A stretch of DNA of 64,000 nt from Onthophagus taurus. Lineage: Eukaryota; Arthropoda; Insecta; Coleoptera; Scarabaeidae. Within the stretch, counting starts at the first letter, position 1, and each line of letters begins with the position of its first letter. The stretch spans positions 11,725,501-11,789,500 of the forward strand of contig NC_091971.1 of assembly GCF_036711975.1 (NCBI RefSeq), written 5' to 3'. The notes under the pieces are model-generated. The model saw only the letters and a list, made by a program, of their open reading frames with translations. It made no database searches and was not told the origin of the DNA. Both the position numbers and the translations under genes were made by a program. This document shows positions 11,201-20,525 of this stretch, piece by piece.

Positions 11201-12980
11201 TTATTTAACCTCGTTTTCAATAAACGTCAAATTTAACGGGTTGTTTTTAAACATTTCTGTAAAATTAACTGATAACCGTGGAAGCTTATAATGTGGTTAG
11301 AAGTTAACTTCAAACGTTCCTTTACAACCTGAAAAAGTTTCATTTCTTAATTCGTAGCCGTTATGGAGAAAAGAATTTTTTTTATTAACCTCGTTTTCAA
11401 TAAACGTCAAATTCAACGGGTGATTTTTAAAAATTGCTATAAAATCAACTGATCACCGTGGAACCTTGTAATGTGGTAGAAACTAACCTCAAACGTTCCT
11501 TTACAAGCTGAAAAAGTTTCATTTCTTAATTCCTAGCCATTATGGAGAAAAGAATTTTTTTCATTAACCTCGTTTTCAAAAAACGTCAAATTTAACGGGT
11601 GATTTTTAAAAATTGCTATAAAATCAACTGATCCCCGTGGAAGCTTGTAATATAGCAGAACCTTACTTTAAGTGTTCCTTTACAACCTGAAAAAGTTTCA
11701 TTTCTTAATTCCTAGTCGTTATGGAGAAAAGAATTTTTTTATTAACCTCGTTTTCAATAAACGTCAAATTTAACGGGTTGTTTTTAAACATTTCTGTAAA
11801 ATTAACTGATAACCGTGGAAGCTTATAATGTGGTTAGAAGTTAACTTCAAACGTTCCTTTACAACCTGAAAAAGTTTCATTTCTTAAGTCCTAGCCGTTA
11901 TGGAGAAAAGAATTTTTTTTATTAACCTCGTTTTCAATAAACGTCAAATTTAACGGGTGAGTTTTAAAAATTGCTATAAAATCAACTGATCACCGTGGAA
12001 CCTTGTAATGTGGTAGAAACTAACCTCAAACGTTCCTTTACAAGCTGAAAAAGTTTCATTTCTTAATTCCTAGCCATTATGGAGAAAAGAATTTTTTTCA
12101 TTAACCTCGTTTTTAAAAAACGTCAAATTTGACGGGTGATTTTTAAAAATTTCTATAATATTAACTAATCACTGTGGAATCTTGTAATGTGGTAGAACTT
12201 AACTTCAAATGTTCCTTTACAACCTGCAAAAGTTTCATTTCTTAATTCCTAGGCGTTATGGAGAAAAGAATTTTTTCGTTAACCTCGTTTTCAATAAACG
12301 TCATATTTGATGAGTGATTTTAAAAAATGTCTATAAAATTAATCAAGTACTGTGGAAGCTTGTAATGTGGTAGAACCTTACCTTACACGTTCCTTTACAA
12401 GCTGCAAAAGTTTCATTGCTTAATTCCTAGCCGTTATGGAGAAAAATTTTTTTTTCATTAACCTCGTTTTCAACAAACGTCAAATATGACGGGTGATTTT
12501 TAAAAATTTCTATAAAATTAACTAATCACTGTGGAAGCTTGTAATGTGGTAAAACCTAACTTCAAGCGTTGCTTTACAACCTGAAAAAGTTTAATTTCTT
12601 AATTCCTAGCCGTTATGGAGAAAAAAATTTTTTCGTTTTCAATAAACGTCAAATTTGACGGGTGACGGATTCCGAGCCGATAATGAAGAAAACTTTTTTT
12701 TCATTAACCTCACTTTTAATAAACGTCATATAAAGTAGGGGGTTTTAAATAATTTTTCATTTTAATAATTATTATTATTATTTTATTATAAATAAATAAT
12801 TTTTTTTTATTATTGTAGAGTGCGCAAAGACGTATTCGTGCTATGGTACTACAATCGGTTGTGCCACCACAAGGAAGACCAAGGTCGCAGCGTGCACCAA
12901 AAGAGTCCGGACAACAATCGGACATGCCGTTGGAACAACAACATCAGCAACAACAACAACAACAGCAACAGCAACCGTAA
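8208..12980 (+). CDS. Imp: IGF2 mRNA-binding protein (Imp), one RRM and four KH domains
   Basis: Exons 8208-8230, 8287-8457, 8514-8688, 8749-9259, 9422-9711, 9774-10019 and 12819-12980 give 525 aa. Imp-family proteins are cytoplasmic mRNP proteins controlling mRNA localisation, stability and translation. An RRM aligning with vertebrate RRM2 covers about residues 9-83. Four KH domains follow with GxxG loops GRQG, GKGG, GTKG and GKGG, paired as KH1-2 and KH3-4 as in vertebrate IGF2BPs. The tail is Q-rich and ends in a CAA/CAG run. The start chosen is the ATG at 8208, whose seven codons plus GA join in phase to 8287. RRM1 is absent. All introns are GT-AG. The last is 2.8 kb and filled by a satellite array. 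Identity is secure; the 5' end is less so. Confidence 0.93.
10440..12740. repeat. Satellite array, ~179-bp monomer, in the last Imp intron
   Basis: GTGGAAGCTTGTAAT-type anchors recur at 10576, 10742, 10920, 11099, 11279, 11459, 11637, 11815, 11995, 12174, 12352 and 12531, giving about twelve units of 178-180 bp (first spacing 166). Variant markers show a three-unit higher-order repeat: units at 11099, 11279 and 11459 match those at 11637, 11815 and 11995, a 538-bp period. Not coding, and not a CRISPR array: there are no unique spacers. Confidence 0.93.
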
Positions 12981-13012
12981 GAAAGTATCGCGAGCGATCA
13001 AAATATAAGTCC

Positions 13013-13019
13013 CACTGCC
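13013..13019 (+). promoter_or_regulatory. miR-34 seed match (CACTGCC), first of three
   Basis: CACTGCC is the complement of bases 2-8 of miR-34 (GGCAGUG). This copy lies 33 bases after the Imp stop codon. The others are at 14340-14346 and 15319-15325. A GC-rich heptamer is expected well below once in 3 kb of this composition. Confidence 0.4.
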
Positions 13020-13101
13020 CAACCAAAAAAAACGAGAAGCACGGGTTTATGTGTACCCTATTATTATAAAAAACAACCACTATTGCTATTAGTATCAACA
13101 T

Positions 13102-13109
13102 TGTAAATA
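13102..13109 (+). promoter_or_regulatory. Pumilio/PUF-type octamer TGTAAATA
   Basis: Matches the PUF consensus UGUAHAUA in the inferred Imp 3' UTR. Further matches (TGTATATA) occur at 13899-13906 and 16090-16097. In AT-rich sequence such octamers arise easily, so each is weak evidence. Confidence 0.3.
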
Positions 13110-13541
13110 ACATCTCGAGGCCTTCCACTACGCCGCAATAGGTACTGAATCCTTTGATGAGTAAGGAGCGCGAGTAAAAGAGACCGAGAGAAAAAAGAAC
13201 AAATTTTTCGGGTCTTTCCCCGCGTGTCGTGCCCAGCGAATTATTAAAAAAAACATGGAGTGGCATGCGAGATGATTTATTATTATTTTTTTTATTCGTT
13301 AGTGTTGTTACGGTTTATGATTTTCGTTCTTTTACCGTTTCTGTCTTTTTTTCTATTATTAATATTATTATCGCTGTTTCTTTTTATTGATGGTTGAAGA
13401 TGATTTTTTTTCATTGAGTACGGGATTCGTTACGCTATATAAGACATTTTTTACGCTCGAGTGTTCCCGCCTCCCCTGGAAATAATATGGTATACTATAA
13501 ACTGCGTGCCCCCATATACAACTACTAAATATGATTACAAT

Positions 13542-13549
13542 CTACCTCA
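13542..13549 (+). promoter_or_regulatory. let-7 8-mer seed match CTACCTCA
   Basis: A perfect 8-mer complement to the let-7 seed with the flanking A, about 560 bases into the inferred Imp 3' UTR. Repression of Imp/IGF2BP mRNAs by let-7 is established in flies and mammals, so the site fits the gene. A second CTACCTCA lies at 18917-18924, beyond the Tc1 element. Confidence 0.55.
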
Positions 13550-14339
13550 AGAAATCAAAATATACTAGACGATTCTTATTAGCCAATAGTAAATTTCCGT
13601 TACTGAACCACAATAGCCTAAATACATTAATACATACTACATAAATACATTTTTATATTTATATACACATAAACGCAAGAGAGAAAGAGAGCTACGCAGA
13701 ACATATAATATACAAAAAAAACTACAATTATGTATTCGTATTACGATAAATATATATTACATACAAGCGCACAGTTTAAAAATGAACAAAGTTATTTTTT
13801 TATAATTATCGTAATTGTATAACAGTTTTACCAAAGATACGCTGGAGATCTTATTTTTTTTGTATTATTACTATTTGCTGAGTCATGTTAGCTATCTATG
13901 TATATACACACACACGTAACTTGCATCTTAGCTGCAAAAACTTATAGCATAAGCCGAATTTGGGACTTTTAAAAACTTAAACAAAAACATAAAAAAAAAT
14001 CGATTAATTACAACTAATTTACACAAAAAAAGGAAGGTTACACAACTTTCGTTTCCGACAAAGAAAAAAGAACCGATCGTGGCGACATTTTTCATCTTTT
14101 CAATTTTCCAGTTGGAGTGAAAGTGTCTCGAGTATTAAAACATTTTAATCGACGATTTATAGGGAAGAAACAGGAAGTGTGGCGAAAAACTTAGGTGTAG
14201 ATATATTGTACGGACAGCCGAGATTGAAAAAATGTGCGGGTGAATGACATTTTTTTAACTATTATAATTATATTGTTAGGAGATTGTTAAAAAAATTGTT
14301 TCGAGTATTTACTAATTGTAGTAAATGTTTTTGCGCGTA

Positions 14340-14346
14340 CACTGCC
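14340..14346 (+). promoter_or_regulatory. miR-34 seed match (CACTGCC), second
   Basis: Second heptamer complementary to the miR-34 seed in the inferred Imp 3' UTR. Confidence 0.4.
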
Positions 14347-15318
14347 CTTAGAATTATATTATTACGACGTCGAAACAATTTCTAATGGGGGTATCTAATA
14401 CAAAATTACCTTTTTTTTTGAATTAATAATAAATTAGACTTGGATAAAAATGATAGATACACCCTTTCGGATTAGCCCCCTTTTATAGCTTTTTTAGTTT
14501 ATCTTTTCCCGTCCTAATTAGGTTCGTTTAAAAGTTTTAACGATTAATGTACGAGTTTTTGGGGGATAATCGGTTAAGAGATTGTTGAAGCGTTGTTTCG
14601 GTGCGTGTGGCGGTGTACTAGCAAATTTGTGTGATACCAAAATCGGACGAGGCTCGAAAGAAGCCTTTCCAAAAAGCGGCTCCGGTACCTTGTGTCAAGG
14701 TCGGCCGCAAGTTAAAAGTACAAAGTGAATATGATTATCGGGAGGTATAAATGATGGGCCAGGTTGGCCGCTGATGAAATTATTTTTGATAAAAATTGTT
14801 TGTTGGGGAGGATTTTTTTTGTTAGATTTAAAAACCTAAAAAAAAACTATGAGAAAGCGGCCGCGCGTCGCTTTTTGATATGTGAAAAAAATGGATATAT
14901 TATTATTATATAATATAATTAATATTTATTGTAATGTATAAAAGAGGAATTAAATTATTTGTACAGATTTATAAGAAAAAAATGAGAAAAATTTTAAAAA
15001 TCTAAAGTGTGCCAAAGCGCAAGATGGTTACCAACCTTAGGACTTAAGTGATTTTTGAGGGTACATGAATTTATTTTTTTTTGGCTACGATGGTGTAAGC
15101 ACTGAAGAACAGACAGGATTCCCCCTTAAAAGATGGGATTACACGATCATCAAAGTCGTTCCAAAATCGGAGCGTGTCCACATTCAAAATAATAATAAAT
15201 AAAATGATTCTAAAAATCGAATCAAAAACTTAACGTACAAACGACTTTAACGAATACAGTACAAAATACGGGGACTAGTTAGAGTTTGAGGTTTGTCAAA
15301 TGTAATCCATTTGTTTCA

Positions 15319-15326
15319 CACTGCCA
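15319..15326 (+). promoter_or_regulatory. miR-34 8-mer seed match CACTGCCA, third
   Basis: Third seed match, here a full 8-mer including the A opposite miRNA position 1, in the inferred Imp 3' UTR. Confidence 0.42.
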
Positions 15327-16450
15327 CTTACAATAACATCGAGTGACATTAAAATTAACAAAATCTAACACTTTTTTGTCAGTTAAATAATTTCCACACA
15401 GCCCCCCTCCAAAACAAAAAAAAACAAAAAAAGCATGGCAAGATTCCATCCAATTCGATCATCCTCCAAATTATTGCAAAGAATAAAAAAAAACGTTTTA
15501 ACGAGAAGAAAAATCTGTATAGGTTGTAAGGAAAACACCTCCCCTCCCCCTAGCATATGAACATTTCGTATAAAAAAAAAATTAAATTTGAGCAATCCCA
15601 CAAAGCATTGCCCACAAAAAAAGAAATACAATCGTATTCCGAACGAGCATTTAAATAAATCTTAAAAAAAAAAAAATAAATAAATCGGTCTCGATATAAA
15701 TACATTTTCAAAAAAACACGTTGTGTACTACGGAGTCGCGTAACGTGTTTGGGTTAAAAATGAAATCTTTAGAAACGAACGTTACTCTCTACGCGATTAA
15801 GAGAGAATGCCGCTTCAAAATAAAATAAAAAAAAACTACCTTGAAAAGCTTGAAACTATTGTATGACGAGTTAAATTAAAATAAAAAATGCTGTTAGCCT
15901 GTTATAGATGTTTTTCGAAAAAAAAAAAAATAATAAGAATAATACAAGGTACTTACATTAGTTATCCGCTTCCAATACAATTTTAATAAAAGCGAAACGA
16001 GAAAATCAAAAGCATCTCAAAAAAAAGGTTAAGGAAAAACAAGCTGTTAACTTCTAACAATAATATGTCATTTTTTAAAAATGGGAAAATGTATATAATT
16101 AAATACTGTTAAAAAAGTTAAAAAAAACAGGTATTTTTTACCTTGTAAGTTCAATAAGTTCCTTCTATCTATTGGTATTTTTTTATGAAGTAAATAATTC
16201 ATAATGTATGATTCAATCCCGAAAAATAGAATAGATAGAAATACAATTTTCAAGTTACACTTTTTTTTTACATAACTTTATATTTTTTATTAATACATAT
16301 TTACTTTTATCGGATTAGTTACTACTGTATTAAAATAAAGTTGTATGTTCAATATAAAAAAATCTCGAGAGTTTTATTAAGTTGGTTTTTATTACACATT
16401 TATAATTATGTTTAATTATAATATTGAGATTTCAAAATAATTAATAAATA

Positions 16451-18139
16451 CAGTGGTGGACAAAAGTTTACATACAGTATTGAATTAATTGTACAACGTA
16501 ATAACAAGAAGAAAAAATTAATATTATAGTGTGATTAGAGATACTTATGTGCAAGAAAGAACAAAACAAATCGCTTAACAGCTATAAAAATTCAACTAAT
16601 ATACGGTAGTTTATTTCGTTGGCCCTCCATGAGCTTTTATAACAACACGCATGCGTCGTAGCATTGAAGCAACTAATTCTTCTGCTGTTATTTCAGCTCA
16701 AGATTCGACTAACGCATATTTCAGTGTTCCTGCGTTCCAAAAGCTCCCAAGCATGCTCGATTGGATTTAAATCCAGACTCTAAGGAGGTGTATTCAACTG
16801 CCTGGGTGCATAATATAGCAGATCCAACGATCCTCGAGGGCCAAGCTTACTTTTATATTTTATCGATCCATAATTTCATCAATTAATGCCAGTTTTCCTC
16901 CACCAGATGCTACCATCGCCACCCAAACCATGACACTAACTCCGCCGTGCTTAAAGTTGGTACCAAATTTTTCAACTCCATCACCATGTTTCGTTTCCTC
17001 CAAATTTCAACCCGAAAATCATTTCCAAAAAGGTTGTATTTCAACTCGTCAGTAAACAAAAACTTGGACCAGAAATCTGTTCCCTTGTCGACTTGAAATT
17101 GAGCAAATTCTAAAAAATCAGCTATCATCTGAAATCAGCGGTTTTCTTCGGGCTCTATGAGCTTCTATAACAACACGTAGACGTGGTGGCATTGAAGCAA
17201 CTAAGTTTGTTGTCTTTTCTGCTATTATTTCAGCTCAAGATTCAACTAACGCAGATTTCAATGTTTTTGCATCTGTGATTTTGCATCTTAAGTTGCTCAA
17301 ATATGCTCGATTGGATTTAAATCCAGACTCTGAGGAGGTGTATTCAACAATCAATGTTTGATTAGGTTTGCGGTATGCTTGGGGTCATTGTCTTGCTGGA
17401 ATATCCAACGATCCTCGAGGGCCAAGCTTATTTTTATATTTTATCGATCCATAATTTCATCAATGAATGCCACTTTTCGTACACCAGATGCTTCTATCGC
17501 CACCCAAGCCATGACACTACCTCAGCCGTGCTTTACAGTTGGTACCAAATTTTTCAACTCCATCACCGTGTTTCATTTCTTCCAAATTTTTGCCCAACCA
17601 TCACATCCAAAAAGGTTGTACTACAACTCGTTAGTAAACAAAACCCTGGAGCAGAAATCTATTCCCTTGTTGACATGAGATTGAGCAAATTCTAGAAAAA
17701 ATCAGCTCTCTGAAATCAGCGCTTTTCTTAGTAGAACTCTTTGTACGGTTTTTGGATGTTCTTAGATACAGTCGCGATGCTCTAGAGTTTTTGCTCATTT
17801 CTTGTAATATGGAGATAATATCTCTTCTAGAAAGTTTCTTTGGCCGGCCTGTACGAACTTTGCTAGCCAATAAGTCAGTCTCATTGTAATTTTTGAAGAT
17901 GGTTTGGCTTAGATTTACAATTTTAGCAATTTTGCCATAAAATTTTTTTTCTTTTCGTTGTTTTATCACCAATAACACCAACATTTTGCAACCAGTTAGA
18001 ATTAAGAAAAAAGAAAATGCAATTCCAGCTATTAAGTAAGTAGCTCTAATCTCACTGTAACACTAATTTTATGTTATCTTATAATGTTTTATAAAAACTT
18101 TATAATTCAATGCTGTGTGTAAACTTTTGTTCGTCACTG
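16451..18139 (-). mobile_element. Degenerate Tc1-type DNA transposon with internal duplication
   Basis: Terminal inverted repeats read CAGTGGTGGACAAAAGTTTA at the left and the inverse of CAGTGACGAACAAAAGTTTA at the right, each flanked by TA (16449-16450 and 18140-18141). The transposase is read on the minus strand. An HTH-like N-terminal part with a GRPKKLSRRD motif lies at about 17984-17700, and catalytic-domain fragments lie at 17128-16910 and near 17680-17400. Stops and frameshifts break the frame. A block of about 500-600 bp is present twice in tandem (about 16640-17150 and 17150-17735), duplicating part of the catalytic region. The element cannot be active. Confidence 0.85.
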
Positions 18140-20165
18140 TAATAAATAATAACAGTTTAATCAAAGATTTTTTTGTTATAAATTTTTTGATACAAAAAAT
18201 CGTTTAAGATAAATTAAAATTAAAATCATTATTACTTTATAATACTTTGACATTTAACTGTCATTTGAAAATGGCTTAATGATGTGTCAATATAACCAAC
18301 TTAAATTTTTAATAAAAATGTAATCATACCAATCTAAGTTTTTTTTTAAATTGAACATATAAAAAGAAAATTAAGAGTGATCGTTTAAAAATGAATGAAA
18401 ATTTTTATGTGTTTCAATATTTTAATTATTATTATTGTGAAAAAAGTTTTTAAACGAGCACTTTCAAAAAAAAACTTGTCAGATTATGTAAACGATGTCG
18501 CAAAAATCAATAGTTATTTAGTATGAGTGTTCTTGGTTTTTGAGTGTTTTTTTTATATAATATATTTATATGGTTCGGCAAGGAACTATATTCTCTACAA
18601 ACGGCCGTTTTAACAGAATCCCATTTTGCAAGTGAAAAGATTAATAAGGAAGTATACAATTTGTGCCGATGTATAGGATATAGAGATTTCATAGTTTAAA
18701 TTACATGTTAAAAGTTTCAAAAAAGAGACTGACGTGCAAGAAGCCAACCGTTGTAGCATCTAAACAGCTTAGGTGGATAACAGGATACCATTCCAATCAT
18801 TTTTTGTGTCTATTATTAACTATATTTTTTGTTTTACTTTTTTTCTACGACATTAATCGCTATATTATTAGTTAACTATATAAGGTTATAGATATGTTAT
18901 CCAACCTAAGGTTAAACTACCTCAAATAAGTAATATATTATTCTATTAATAAAAAAAAACTATGTTGTTCAAGTTTTACTTTTTTTGGGTATTTCTTATT
19001 AAACTAAATAAGTTAAGTTTCTTCTATTTTTTTTTCATCTGGAGAATACTATTTGTAATAAAAAAAAATCCATAACTGTCAAAGCTAAGAAAACCCTATG
19101 TAATAGTAAATAGTGTCGAAATTGTGTCCGTGTGTGCCATTCTATTATGTATGTCGATGGTTAAAAAAATTTACCCCCAAAAAACGTATTAGGTACTGAT
19201 AATCAGATACACATCAAATAAATCAACTTGATTATCAATGCCTAGTATTTCAATAAAAAAAATCTAAGCATAAAAATAGGTCACTCATTAAACTATATTA
19301 TACATTTACCTTCATTGTATATTATAATAACAATATATTTATCAATAGATGCACATTATATACATATACATACATATATTTATAAAGAAATACGAAACCG
19401 AAAAAAAATGTTTTCTCTCAGGAAGTAAAGCTCAGGATTCAATGAATTTCAATGAACCATTCGTATAAGAATATATTGGTTGATTGCAGATTGACTTTTT
19501 CAACGTATTTTTTTTAAACTTTTTTTCTTATCTGATTGATTGTTTTAAATCTGCCTTAATAAATAACACATGAATTAAATGAAAATAAATGATCTGTCAC
19601 GGTAAAAAAGAAAATACAAAAAAAATACGTTGCTAAGCGAAATTTCGCTTAATTACGAACGATGTCTCTGTAGTTAAAAAAAAAGATTAATAATAATCGG
19701 TGTTATTACCTTTAAGAAATGTGCAGAACATGGTTTTTTTAATAATCTTTTAATCAATACAAATGTTTTGCATCATGGCATCTTGAGAGCGAGCTATTTC
19801 CATTTTTTCTTTTTGTTCCACTACATGATTGGTACACTTAATAATAAAAAAATTAAAAAAAAAAACAATCACAAATTGTTTGATACTTATTGTGCATATT
19901 ATTTCATATTTTTTCTTTTTGAATAAATAGTGTTCCCTTAAAAATAATTTAAAAATTTTTGTTTTTTTATCTTTCATTTTTTTTTGACCTTTTAACACAA
20001 TAAATTGTATAAAATTGTTCTTTTTTCTTCTAATAATAATAATTATTTATTGCCGCAATGACATATTACTAAGTTACATCAAAAACACTTAACATAGTAA
20101 CATGTTATCTTGAACATTTATATTAAAGTCATTCAAATCAGTTTCTATTTTTTCCAAAAGTATTT
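18140..20165. other. Intergenic, AT-rich, no gene recognised
   Basis: Long A and T runs and no convincing frame. It contains a let-7-type octamer at 18917-18924 and a 20-bp hairpin stem at about 19188-19250. The 60-80 codon frames here are low-complexity Lys/Phe-rich readings of homopolymer runs. Confidence 0.5.
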
Positions 20166-20399
20166 CTAGTTTTTGGAAAAATGTTTGTAAATCACCATTT
20201 GGGGATCTCTACGACAGGATGCTCGTCTTTTTATACCTAACAATTTACTTGGTCGAGTGTCCTTTTTATTTTTAAATCGTACGTGTTTAAGAAGAAGAGT
20301 ATTATAAGCGTCCACACGAGAGCCCCATTTTTCAATTGTCACTAATTCGCCAAGATACTCTATATTTGAAGATAATTGGACCATTTTGCATTTCGACAT
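20115..20399 (-). pseudogene. Orphan ORF, possibly broken by a frameshift
   Basis: A 77-codon frame starting MSKCKMVQLSSNIEYL at 20399 has coding-like composition (a WGSRVDAYNTLLL stretch, then a basic KRRAS segment). Near 20205 a second frame takes over (RSPNGDLQTFFQKLEILLEK...) and continues as an acidic, coiled-coil-like segment to a stop near 20095. The two halves look like one protein separated by a small frameshift, or by an unseen exon junction. I do not recognise the family. It starts 127 bp from the transporter ATG, head to head. Confidence 0.3.
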
Positions 20400-20525
20400 T
20401 GTTATTTGTATTATTTACAGCACGGAGACCTCCTCCTCCATAACTACTTCTTTATTTTTAATTTTTTCATTTTGCGTACAATTCGAGTATAGCTCACCTC
20501 ATTCATTCACTTTTATTCTAACACA

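Larger units (their letters stand above)
12981..16400 (+). other. Probable long 3' UTR of Imp
   Basis: About 3.4 kb without a coding frame follow the stop. The sequence is rich in A/T runs, with several AATAAA hexamers, a late one near 16335. It contains a let-7 8-mer, three miR-34 seed matches and three Pumilio-type octamers, annotated separately. Long, heavily regulated 3' UTRs are known for Imp in flies and for vertebrate IGF2BPs. The real polyadenylation site cannot be read from the sequence. Imp transcription may extend past the Tc1 element. Confidence 0.6.

Noticed and set aside
10440-12740. CRISPR-like array
   Set aside because: Units are ~179 bp, directly adjacent, without unique spacers, in a eukaryotic intron.
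12841-13266. 141-codon minus-strand ORF opposite the last Imp exon
   Set aside because: Antisense shadow of Imp coding sequence and its 3' UTR; Val/Leu runs come from the CAA/CAG tract read in reverse.
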